A DNA stretch of 64,000 bases from assembly GCA_027943335.1 (NCBI GenBank), contig BSBK01001159.1, positions 1,197,001-1,261,000 of the forward strand, in the 5' to 3' direction. Both the position numbers and the translations under genes were made by a program. This document shows, one piece after another, positions 44,441 to 54,900 of the stretch (within the stretch, counting starts at the first letter, position 1; each line of letters opens with the position of its first letter). The stretch is from Chamaecyparis obtusa (taxonomy: Eukaryota > Streptophyta > Pinopsida > Cupressales > Cupressaceae). The notes under the pieces are model-generated. The model did no database searches, was not told the DNA's origin, and worked only from the letters and a program-made list of their open reading frames with translations.

Positions 44441-46440
44441 ACTGGGAAAAGCATAAAGTTGGAACAACAAGTAGTGGAGAATAAAGGACAGAGAATTCTG
44501 AATTCTGTGACAGAGATAAGGATAGGATTTAAAGGTGGTGAAGGAGTGTTAGTGGGGGATTGGCACTGTCCTATTAGAGGACATGAAAAAGACAATGAAA
44601 AGATGGTGCAATAGTAGTTGGAAGGATAGCAGGGGTACTGCCCCAAACAGGCAGAAATAAAGACTGTCTAGACAGTCAAGAAAACAACCAAAGCAGCAAT
44701 GGTGACTGCCCCAAGGGCAGGAGTTATGATTTCTAAAAAATGTTTGAATTTTTTGCATGTAGGACATTAGTAGAAGAGACACTTTACCTTAGGAGGTTTC
44801 ATTCCTATGCACCATATGCAGAGATATGGAGGAAAAGAAGCAATTTATGCCAGACACGGTTCTTGGGACAAGAACATCTTTAAAGGTGGTGAAATTGATG
44901 CAGGAGCATCATATGCTTGTCAAAGGCACATTGGAGATCCAAGGCATTATAGAGGTCATGGATCATCTCCTAGATTCAATTGGGCAATCCTTCAACCAAT
45001 CATGGCACATGGAGGCATTGGAAGTCATGAAATTGCATAATGTCCTGATGGATTTCTATGTTGAAAAAAAGTTGTAATTGCATCTTAGGGTTGCCTAGGG
45101 TAGAAAAGACATTGGATAGGGTCCTATTGGTTATCATAACCTTACCATGTCATTAGATAAATCAGAATATTCAATAAACTCTTTAAGAGCATAGTTTAGT
45201 AGTTTAAAATTTGAAATTTGAATGTTAACGGCTATAAAGCCATTTTGGAAGGAAACTCCATAATTCAAATTTTAAGAAGGATTAGAAAATGAAACTAGTT
45301 GGAGATGGTTAAGAGGGGTATTTACCATGCCTAGGTCTATAAATATGTGTTTGTACGGACTGGAAGATATAATGGATGGACTGTCTCAGAAAAGTGAATA
45401 GAAAAAGCTTGGTTTGAACATCAATTTGAAGCATTCTTGGTTTTTCTGCATATCTTTGGATTGGGAATGTATTGTGATATCTTACCAAACATGTTTTGAT
45501 GATAATAATCAAGTCTTGAATCCATTTGGTGAGTTTGTTGTTCAATTTTATTCACTGCATGGCTGTAGCAGACAGTTTTCAAGTAATTTTGTAGTTTTTT
45601 TTTCATTAAATCATGCTCATCCCATGAAATGTCCACTATTTCTTCATGGAATGGCACTCTTCTAACATGTACAAATTCTTCTAACTCTATAATGAATATC
45701 TAACCAGAATATTTGGTGGCCACCAACAATAAAAAAGTGAAAACAAGGGTTAAGGATTGAAGGGACAATCCTATAGAGAGAGATTTGCCTTAAGGAGGGC
45801 AGTGTTTGAGTTTTGATTCATGGTTATGATGTTGAAACATTTATTTTTTCACTTGGAATTAGTCAAAGAAGTCGTTACACATGTGAGATTGGTGATACCC
45901 TAGGAACAAGGGTTTATAAGGGATGAATTGGGGTTTTTGGGGATGGGAAACCCATAGACTGAAATTGATTGTGTATTTTTCTAATTGAAGGCATTTGATG
46001 AGCCTATACAAAGTTTGAAGTCCATACATTAAGTATTGCTATATGTTGCTTTGTAAATGCACTAGTTGTTCCATTGTTAAAGACAGGGTCATTGTGAAGA
46101 AACTTTGATTTTTGCCAAAGGAAGCCCATCCAATCTTGACATATGTTTTATATAAGGATAAAGGGTATTTGAAAAGGTTGTTTTTTTAGAGAGTCACTTG
46201 AGAAAAACAAAAGATATCTTCCGATTTACCTTGCTGCTGTTATAGAAATTGAAAATTGTCATTGACAACATTTTGGTTTGCTATGCATTTTTACTTCAGA
46301 GGTGTTGAAACTTGAAGATGATGTTTGGAACATGTTAGATATGCTAAAACAAACCTATTGAAGCCTTGAAACCTCCTAGAGTTGACTATTTGTAGATTTT
46401 GCCCATCAGGACCCAGAAGGGTCACTTGGAACACTTCTAC
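44441..46440. other. retroelement-like remnants within CA, incompletely resolved
   Basis: Broken coding-like stretches (for example 44826-45077, with PDTVLGTRTSLKVVK) lead into an LTR-like region (about 45100-45700) with a TATA-like CTATAAATATG near 45338. The probable reading is a deleted Ty3/gypsy element whose protease is at 43976-44440. Boundaries and the second LTR were not found, so this is tentative. Confidence 0.35.
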
Positions 46441-46446
46441 AATTTT

Positions 46447-46860
46447 GCTCATTTTGGGTTGTTTAAAGGGTTCATCATTCTATCCTTTGCATCACTCCCA
46501 TTTTAGCACAAGCAGAGAGAATTCTTACAAAGGTTGTGAAATTAGGATTTACACCTACCAAGTGTATTTGATTGAAAGTTTCTACAACCTTTTCAACAAA
46601 TCCATCTTGTGCACATCTTGCAATTGTTGCAGTCCACGAGACCACGTTTCTCTGAGGCATTCTCTCAAACAATTTATGTGCCTTGTCTATGCTTTCACAT
46701 TTTGCATATATGTCTATAACAGAATTTCCAACTATAATATCTCATGAAAACTCCCCTTTCATTATGCTTTGATGGATATCCATACCCTGTTCCAAAGATC
46801 CTATTTTGGCGCAGACAAGGAGTATATTGGCAAAGGTTATGGAATAGGCACAGATTAAGA
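46447..46860 (-). pseudogene. captured pentatricopeptide-repeat (PPR) gene fragment
   Basis: The minus strand gives about 130 codons of PPR protein: CAKIGSLEQGMDIHQSIMKG (near 46780-46840), a stop, then VGNSVIDIYAKCESIDKAHK, LFERMPQRNVVSWTATIA, KVVETFNQIHLVGVNPN and FVRILSACAKMG. The repeated 35-residue pattern, with MPxRNVVSW and NSxIDxYAKC, is that of PLS-class PPR proteins, which bind organellar RNA. Drift from the consensus (for example ARCAQDG), one internal stop and missing ends show a dead fragment. Such proteins normally have many more repeats. It was captured by CA or an earlier element within it. Confidence 0.88.
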
Positions 46861-48031
46861 GGAGTTATAGAATGAATAACTTTATGAATCTTCCACTGTA
46901 CTAGACCAACTTTGTGAATCTTCCACCGTACTAGACTAGCTCAGTTATCTTCAATAAAAATATTTGTTAAATATGGAGAGGTATCAATCTTAAGGCATCT
47001 AACTTAATTTCAATGTGTAATACATAAACCCAACATCTGAAATAGGCACCTTGAGGTTGATGAACTGAGCATTTAACGGATCTCTGTTTTAAACTTTCAA
47101 AGATATCTGCATTAGTTCTTATTTTCACATGTTCCCTTCTTTCTTCTTCCTCCCTGCAGCCTCCTTTCAAATGAGTTTCTCTTCTCCCTTCTATATCTCA
47201 TGTTTGAGGGAGTCACAACTTTTCATTTCATGCCTTTTGACTATTCATTAAAGTTAATTTTATTCTTTAAAATTTTAATTTTAATTTTATTTTTATCCTT
47301 TTGTATTTTACTTTATTATTTTTTATAATTAAATCCTATTCAAAGAGGGGACATTACGACGACAATTTGGTAATTTGGGGTGAAATTGCGTAGTTCTTTG
47401 AATAACTCCATGTAGGCTAGTCTAGTTGAGGTGTTTAGGCATGCTCAGGAAGGCATTTTGCATCCACTTAAATTTAATCTTTAAAATTTATTTATAACTC
47501 ACTTATGAGATCATAGAATTAGATTTCAGAGGCATTTCTCTCATGGTCTATATCAACATTTAGTACTCTCTTCTTCTTGAATTAACATGTTTATTCCACT
47601 ATCATAATTTTGTGGGGATACATCAAAACTCCTTGAGATCCTTGTGAAAACATATATAGTAAGGGCTGTAGAAAAATAAAAATACCAAACCAAATAATAA
47701 GCCCCCATAATGTAAAGCCAATATAGGAATTCATGAACTAAATTTAGCGGCTGAATTTGACTATGTTAACTGTCAATGCAAACATCATCCTGTAATTGTT
47801 CTATCTAATGTCCTTTTTTTCAAAATGAAGCCCAGTTGAAACCCAAAATGCCCATCATATATTTAAATTCTTTAAGTGGATTTTGGGAATTTTGCACTAA
47901 GGAAATGGGATTAAAATTATAATAGAGGGCCTCAAGTAAAGTGAAAATATAAAAGAAGGTCTCTTATCATTAAATTTTATTTTAAATAATTCCTCTCCAA
48001 TGTCAATCAAAATTCATGAAGGAAATTTGAA
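46861..48031. other. CA interior, no gene identified
   Basis: AT-rich. A short near-direct repeat (CTTTATGAATCTTCCAC and CTTTGTGAATCTTCCACCG) lies at 46880-46930. A purine run AAAGAGGGGACATTACG (about 47341-47357) resembles a retroelement purine tract plus LTR start, but no partner LTR was found. Confidence 0.3.
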
Positions 48032-48516
48032 GATTTATATCTTTTAGATGAAATTTCTATTTAAAAAAGGCAAAGTGAGGAGGACGCATATTGATCTCTT
48101 CCTCCTCACTTTTATTCAGTGGTGATAGCCATTGAAGAAAGGAATGATCTAACCACATTCAAAGTGGTAGAATAGATAAGTTCTTTACAATCTCATGAGA
48201 AGTATATGCAATGTTCTACAGAAAGCTTGGTGCAAGCTTTCCAATCTCCTACAAAAATTGAAGAAACTCTCCCATGATTTATATCTTTTGGATGAAATTT
48301 CTATTTAAAAAAGGCAAAGTGAGGAGGACACATATTGATCTCTTCCTCCTCACTTTTATTCAGTGGTGATAGCCATTGAAGAAAGGAATGATCTAACCAC
48401 ATTCAAAGTGGCAGAATAGATAAGTTCTTTACAATCTCATGAGAACTATATGCAATGTTCTACAAAAAGCTTGGTGCAAGCTTTCCAATCTCCTAAAAAA
48501 ATTGAAGAAACTCTCC
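48032..48516 (+). repeat. 244-bp tandem duplication within the copia gag remnant
   Basis: Copies 48032-48275 and 48276-48516 differ at about six positions by eye (about 97.5% identical). Each encodes a piece of copia gag (IEERNDLTTFKV, SLQSHE) and contains a 12-nt inverted repeat (AAGTGAGGAGGA ... TCCTCCTCACTT). The junction is a simple head-to-tail join. Confidence 0.92.
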
Positions 48517-51020
48517 AAAGACTCTTCCTCACCCAAATAAATTCCAAGGAAATTTTAGCTAATAGAAGACATGGTAGAGAACAAGGAATAGGAAGTGGAT
48601 CACTGAATCATTCAATGCAGGTGTTCTAAACAATATGGACATGAAGGGAAAAAAGATTGACTTGAATAAGTCAAAAGATAATTAATTAAAGTCTTCCAAA
48701 GATGAAAAGTACTCTACATTCTTTGCGTGCATTTTGACGAAAGAACACCAAAAGAATGTGTGGTTCCTAAATAGCAGCTATTCAAATCATATGAAAAGTA
48801 AATATACCCTCTTTGTCAAATTAGATGATTCATAAGAAGTCTAACTTAAATTTAGTGATGATAAAGAAAATGATGTAATGGGTAAAAGTACCCTTGCAGT
48901 GAAGACTAAGCAAGGAGAAATTATTATATTCATGATACTTGTGCCAAAACTAAAACATAATCTTTTGAATATTGGGCAGCTAGTAGCATAAAATTACAAA
49001 AGTGTATTTGAAGATAACCACAACAAAATATTTAATAAATCAGATAAATATCGCTTGTAGCAAAGTCTTGTATGATAGAGAATATATTATTTCCTCTCCC
49101 ATTGGTTTCCACTAAGATGCATGCATTCATGGTAATAACAGATGATTCGTGGTTATGGAACCAACAATATGGTCATTTTAAATTTCAAGGATTAAGTTTG
49201 CTTCACAAGAAGAATATGGTTAGAGGACTTCCTACAATTCAATCCAAAGAAGAAATTTGTTCAAGGTGTGCACAAGCACCATCATGACAATTTTTTAGTG
49301 AACAAATCATGGAGGGCAATATCTCCAATAGAGCTTGTGTGTTGACATTTGTGGTGATATGCAAGAGGAGAAATTGGGTAAGGATATTTATTTTTTAACT
49401 TTTATTGATGATTTCCTTGCCACACGTTGGTTTATTTTCTTATGCAGATATCTAAGGCTTTTCAATGCTTCAAGAATTATAAAGCTATGCTTGAAAAGCA
49501 AATTGGGTATTATCTCAAAATACTCAAACAGGTAGAGGGGGAGAATTTACTTCCAAAGAGTTTTTTAATTTTGCAACAACTATGTCATAAAGAGAATTTA
49601 CTGTGGCTTATACTCCCAAAAAAATGGTAATGCAAAAAGAAAGAATGGTACCATTATGAAAATGGCATGAAGTATGTTGCAATCAAAATGTCTTCCAAAT
49701 AGTTATTAGGGGGTTGTGGCAACAATAGTATATATTTTGAATTGAGATCCCACAAAATCAATCAAGAACATCACTCAAAGGAAACTCAAAGTAGTCATAA
49801 TACTTTTGTAGCTCATTTTCATGTATTTGGTTGTCTAGCATTTATTCATATTCCAATTCAAAGGCAGACGAAGTTGGATACAAAATCCCAACTTTGTATC
49901 CTTGTGGGATATTCCAATGCAACTAAAGGGTACAGGTGCTATAATCCTAGCACAAAAAATGTTTTTGATGAAGGGAGAGTCTGTCAATGGAAAAATGGTG
50001 TACAACAAAATATACTAATAATCATGGGCATTGAAGATGGCAGTGTTCCTCCTCCCCACAAGCTCAAGGGGAAGTTCAAGCTCTAATAGGAGCTCAAGTT
50101 CCAGTCCACCAAGTTCTTCTAGTAGCATAGATTCTGATGATAATTCACATTAAGCATAAACTCCAAGCTCTTCAAGAAATGCACAAAGACTATTTGACAT
50201 TTATCATAGGACCACAATATAAAACCAATCATTAATTTTTCTTTGTTTAGTACAATTCAAGTGGAACCCTCTATGTATGAAAAAGTAGTCAAAGGCAAAG
50301 TATGGATTAATGCTATGAATGATGAGATGAATGCCATTAATAAAAATAAAACATGGAAATTATTTGCAACTTCCCAAAGATAAACAAGTGATTCATGTCA
50401 AATGGATTTATAAGGTGAAATATCATGTTGATGGTTCAATAGAATGACACAAGGCTAGACTAGTCACCAAAGGATTTGCACAAACACCTCAAGCAATTTA
50501 CAGAAACTTTTGCTACAATTTCCTGACTTGATACAATCAAGATTATATTGGCTATTGCTACACAATACAAGTGGCTAGTATCTTGGATAAATGTAAAATC
50601 TATCTTCCTTAATAGTTATACAGATAAGGATGTTTATGTGGAACATTCAACAACCTATGGGCTATGAAATTCTAGGAAAAGAACAATTAGTTTACAAGTT
50701 TTTAGAAAAAACACTTTATGGGTTGAAGCAAGCTCCCAGTGCCTAGTATACAAGGATTAGTAGTTATTTCTTGAAGAAGAGATTTAGTAGAAGAAACTAA
50801 GATCCAACCTCATATGTTCAACATATTGATTATGATATTCTCATTGGTTGCCTTTACGTCGATGATCTTATTTATATAGGTAACAATAAAGCTCTCATGG
50901 AGAAAGAAATGAAACATAAATATGAAATGTCAAATATAGGACCCATGCATTATTTCCTTGGTGTGAAAGTTCAACAAAAATTAGAAGGTATATTTATCAA
51001 ACCAAATATGTAATTTTAGA
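48032..51020 (+). pseudogene. Ty1/copia gag-pol remnant inside CA
   Basis: Order on the plus strand: gag segment (duplicated, 48032-48516); protease region with WFLNSSYSNHM (about 48760); a pre-integrase domain ending in CSRCAQAPS (49140-49287); integrase with ELVCVDICGDM and YFLTFIDDF (49330-49420) and later HVFGCLAFIHIP and KGYRCYNPSTKNV (49815-49970). RT follows with VWINAMNDEMNAINKNKTWK (50300-50360), YGLKQAP (50720), GCLYVDDLIYIGNN (about 50845-50885) and MHYFLGVKV. The domain order integrase before RT marks copia. Frameshifts and stops are frequent, and RNase H and LTRs are missing after 51020. Confidence 0.88.
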
Positions 51021-51801
51021 ATATCCCGTCCAAAAATGCTCAACCCTCATTCTATTAGCTACTGAACTTCTACAACTTTAACTAATCATACAAAATGATT
51101 TGGTGTATTGATAGTTAAAAGAATTTTTAATTAAAAAATCATAACATAATTTTTAAACACTACTATTTTTTAGTGCACTTTTATACAGTGGATATCATGA
51201 CATGCCCTGGTTGGTTAACTTTAGAATATCCATAAATTCTCAACAACCATTCTATAACTGCTGTACTTCTACAGCTTAAACACTTCATACAAAGTGATGC
51301 AGAACCATCAAATTGTCATCGTAACTAAAATGGTAATAGTTACACCCCATTGACAAACATGTAGATTTATGAAAAGACTCAGTGCAATCTTGAGAGCCTT
51401 CTACAAGGCATTTTCAGATTTGTGCACTGTGTTGAGTGCTTTGTTGAAATGAAGGACATCGTCAGAGGAATGTTTAGGTTTTTAAATGATATTTGTAAAC
51501 CCTAGCTGGGCTCATGACTATATCATTTGAAAGCACAGTCCAAGGCATTTTTAGAATCTCCATGAAGCACAATGTTAATGATCAGTCTTATGACCTAGAA
51601 ATATAAAGAATAATGTATGACAATAATACAAAAAAGCTTTCACCTATCGGTGCTATCAAGAGTTTAAGGGGCAGTGTTCCATTTAATGGAGGCACTGATA
51701 TGAATTAGTGTACAATACAGAAGCGACACCTGAAGTACCTGAGCGTATGATAAAGGGAAGAGAGGGCAACACAAAAGGAGGAGGAAGTGCAGTTTAAAAT
51801 C
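51021..51801. other. CA interior between copia remnant and right end
   Basis: Two diverged copies of an AGAATATCC...CTGTACTTCTACAGC-like block lie at about 51018-51090 and 51220-51290. No gene recognised. Confidence 0.35.
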
Positions 51802-51822
51802 ATACCTTTCTCGGCCTTTTGG
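51802..51822 (+). ncRNA. 21-nt fragment identical to the 5' end of plant U2 snRNA
   Basis: The bases starting ATACCTTTCTCGG and ending CTTTTGG equal the conserved first 21 nt of U2 snRNA as I remember it. After this the sequence diverges (ATTCTGAATG instead of CTAAGATCAA). No plant snRNA promoter (upstream sequence element or properly placed TATA box) is evident. It is a fragment, not a working gene, perhaps from template switching during retrotransposition. Confidence 0.6.
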
Positions 51823-51959
51823 ATTCTGAATGTACAATGCCTTTCACCGCAGAGATGCCTGGCCACAGAGATCTCCTCGTCAAACATACAAATTATCCAA
51901 TGGATGCAAAAATCCCTCTCGGTGCTATTGAACATAGAAATGACCAACATTTTTTTTTT

Positions 51960-52087
51960 TCTTATATCCTGTTAACATCACAATTGCGATGTTGTCGGGT
52001 TATAATTGAAAAAAAAAAGCCAAAAACATATAACATTTGCCCGCCATCCCAAATTGTCATCACAATTTCACCCCAAATGTATTAGTG
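51960..52087. other. CA right subterminal region and terminus
   Basis: It contains CATCACAATTGCGATGTTG (about 51974-51992), a relative of the left subterminal motif near 37549-37570, and ends in the inverted repeat CAAATGTATTAGTG (52074-52087). The next three bases are TCT. Confidence 0.8.
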
Positions 52088-53130
52088 TCTGGATACAACC
52101 AAATAAAAATTGCTCCAGAAGATCAAGAGAAAACTGCTTTCACATGTGCATGGGGTACCTTCTGTTGGAATGTCATGTCATTTGGGTTTAAGAATGCTGG
52201 TGCTACATATCAATGAGCTATGACATCTATCTTTCATGACATGATGCATCGAACTATGGAGGATTGTGTTGATGATACTTTGGCAAAATCTATGATAAGA
52301 TCTAAACATATAAATGATTTGAGAAAAATACTAGATCGAATGGAGAAGTTTAGTCTCAGACTAAACCCTAAGAAGTGTGCTTTTGGTGTCACTTCTGGAA
52401 AGCTCTTAGGCTACATTATTTCAAAGAAAGGTATTGAAGTTGATCCAACTAAGATCAAAGCTATCATGGAGATGCAACCTCCCAAGAATATCAGTCAAAT
52501 GAGAACATTACAAGGGAGAGTACAATCTATTAGACACTTCATATCTCAGCTAGCAGACATATCACAACCTTTTACAAACACATTACATAAAGGTTTGACC
52601 TTTGCATGGAATGGGGAATGTGAAAAGAAATTTAACCATATCAAGAAATATCTATCAAATCCTCCTATTTTGATACCTCCTATACAAGGGAAGCCATTGA
52701 TCTTATATTTCTTTGCAATAGATACATCACTGGGGGCATTACTAGCACAACATGATGAGAACAAGAAAGATAGAGCTATATACTATATTAGTAGAAAATT
52801 GGTAGCATATGAGAAGAACTATTCAATGATTGATAAAGCTTGTCTAGTTGTGATCTTTGCATCATAGAAATTGAGACACTACATTTTAGCTCATACCACA
52901 CATTTGGTAGCTAAGATTGATCCACTAAAGTACCTCCTAAGAAAAGCTACCCTCATAGGTAGGTTAGCTAAATGGGTGATGTTATTAAGTGAATTTGACA
53001 TTGAATATGTTGAAAGAAAAGCTATCAAAGGCCAAGTAATTGTAGATCAACTGGATGACACACCTTTGTTTGATGATACACCAATGCAAATGGAATTCCC
53101 AGATTCCTCTATCATGAATCTTTCTTCTAG
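52088..53130 (+). pseudogene. T2 reverse transcriptase C-terminal part and RNase H
   Basis: It resumes the RT frame with GYNQIKIAPEDQEKTAF, then VMSFGFKNAGATYQ. The catalytic box is CVDD in MEDCVDD (about 52256-52276), with Tyr to Cys at the first position and both aspartates kept. Thumb motifs follow: LNPKKCAFGVTSGKLLGYI and KGIEVDPTKIKAI. RNase H shows AIDTSLGALLAQHDE, DRAIYYISRKLVAYE and KLRHYI (52725-52885). The spacer segment LAKWVMLLSEFDIEYVERKA (about 52960-53020) leads into the second RNase H. Stops lie at about 52214 and 52866. Confidence 0.9.
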
Positions 53131-53521
53131 AGCATGGAAGTTATTCTTTAACAACTCCTATACATAGAATGGATCTAGAGCAGGTATATTGTTCATCACT
53201 CCTCAAGGATACTCAATCCCTAAAGCATTCAAAATCAAGTTTCCTTGCACAAACAATATTGCTAAATATGAAGCCCTTCTTAACGACAAGAAGATAGCAA
53301 TTGAGTGGAGAGTAACAAAACTACACATTCATAGAGACTCACAACTTGTAATACACCAAGTCAATGATGTGTATCAAATGAAAGATGGAAAGCTGATCCC
53401 ATACAAGAGAATGGTAGATGATCTAAAGAAATATTTCATATCTATCACATTTGAGAAAATCCCTAGAACAGAGAACAAGACTTTCAATGCAATGACAACA
53501 TTAGCTACTTTATTACAATAG
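53131..53521 (+). pseudogene. T2 second (archaeal-type) RNase H, two active-site residues altered
   Basis: The Tat hallmark domain reads WKLFFNNSYT, stop, NGSRAGILFITPQGY, CTNNIAKYEALLND, HIHRDSQLVIHQVNDVYQ and RTENKTFNAMTTLA. Of the four usual acidic positions the first (FDGS) is now Asn (FNNS) and the last (ADALA) is Asn (FNAM). The Glu of YEAL and the Asp of RDSQ remain. In T1 the first aspartate is kept. This suggests loss of catalysis in this copy. In intact relatives it sits between RNase H and integrase, as here. Confidence 0.85.
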
Positions 53522-54900
53522 CCTGAACATGAGCTACACTATGAGCTCCTAGTAGAAGCACTATCTTATCCTGCATATGATTCCCCCAAAATTTGCATGA
53601 TCTCCACTGTTGTTGGTCATGATTCATCCCAATACAAAAACCTTTTCTCCTATCTCCAAGATCAAATCATTCCCGATACCTTCAACCACCATGAGAAATG
53701 ATACCTTATTCGAAATGCATCCTGGTATGTTATCATTGGTCATGATCTATACAAAAAAGGTCTAGATGGTACACTCCTTAGATGTTTAGAACATGAAGAG
53801 TCTCAACGTGCATTAGAGGAAGTCCACAAGGGTATTTGTGGATCACATTCAAACTGTTTAACACTAGCTCAAAAACTTATTAGGGCTGGGTACTATTGGC
53901 CTGAAATGGAAAAAGAGGCTATCAAGTTTGCTAAGAACTGTCAAAAGTGCCAAGTACATGGTAATTTAATTCATGCACCAAGGAGAGATCTAATTCCCTT
54001 TACTACACAATGGCCTTTTCACCAATGGGCATTTGATCTTATAGGAGCCATACATCCTCATTCTTCTAATGGACATACCCATATTATTACAGCTATAGAC
54101 TATTTTACAAAATGGGTAGAAGCAGTCCCTTTGACTCAAGCAACCGACAAACAAATTTCACTGTTCATCTTGAACTAAATCATATGTCGGTATGGTATTC
54201 CACATTCTATATTCACAGATAATGGTGGACAATTCAAGAACAAAGACTTAGATGATCTATGTGCCAAATTCAAGATTACACAACATTGGTCATCAATCTA
54301 CTATCCTCAAGGGAATAGACAAGAAGAGGCTTCAAACAAGAATCTATTGAAAATCTTGCACCAAACAGTTAATAAAATAGGAAGAGATTGGCATCTCATG
54401 ATCAATCCAGCTCTCTAGGCCTACAAAACAAGTATTAGAACACCCATTGGGGCTACACCTTTTGCTTTAGTTTATGGATTTGAAGTGGCACTGCCTATTG
54501 AGGTTGAAATACCATCACTAAGAATCAGAATGCATGGTCTAGTAACTGATGATGACTATAGAGTGTATAGGCTGCAAGAACTTGAACTACTTGATGAGTG
54601 CAAACAAGCAGCGTATGATCATCTTAGAGTATATCAAAGTAGAATGTCTAGAGGTTACAACAAGAAAGTCAAACACAGAGAATTTCAGGTTGGTGATCTA
54701 GTCTTGAGAGAGAATCCTAAAAATCAATCACATAGAGAATGTAAGGGGAAGTCTGAACCCAATTGGTTGGGTCCCTTTGTAATCACTGCTACTTTTGGCT
54801 CTAGAGTCTATCAACTCTCAACGACTAAAGGAGAATAGCTTTGAGAACCAATCAACATTCTCCATCTAAAGAAATTCTATGCCTAAGGCATTCAGTCTAT
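53522..54900 (+). pseudogene. T2 integrase remnant
   Basis: The zinc-binding region has HKGICGSHSN and CQKCQ (53827-53960, HHCC complete). The catalytic core keeps D in HQWAFDLIGAI (about 54035), D in IFTDNGGQF (about 54220) and the glutamate region PQGNRQEEASNKN (about 54307-54345). The C-terminus has AYKTSIRTPIGATPF (with a TAG at a conserved Trp), FQVGDLVLRENPKN, PNWLGPFVITATFGSRVYQL and an LHLKKFYA ending near 54882. The DDE triad is intact, but stops near 53521, 53701, 54176, 54416 and 54836 disable it. There is no chromodomain. Confidence 0.9.

Larger units (their letters stand above)
33519..52087. mobile_element. CA: 18.6-kb CACTA transposon carrying multiple captured fragments
   Basis: The left end is CACTAATAAATTTG; the right end, read inward on the minus strand, is CACTAATACATTTG. 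That is a 14-bp terminal inverted repeat with one mismatch, starting with the diagnostic CACTA. Flanks are TCT on both sides. Excision of CA and one TCT rejoins the T2 RT frame inside the conserved GFSGYN motif, so both boundaries are firm. The inside holds a TNP2-type transposase relic (minus strand), subterminal-type GC-richer repeats (37556-38335), a nested solo LTR (S3) and captured pieces of host genes and retroelements. No intact transposase is present, so CA was probably moved by enzymes from another copy. Confidence 0.93.

Noticed and set aside
47341..47357. Purine tract and start of an LTR element
   Set aside because: No partner LTR, primer site or coding region in a consistent place.
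51802..51822. A functional U2 snRNA gene
   Set aside because: Homology ends after 21 nt and no snRNA promoter elements are visible.
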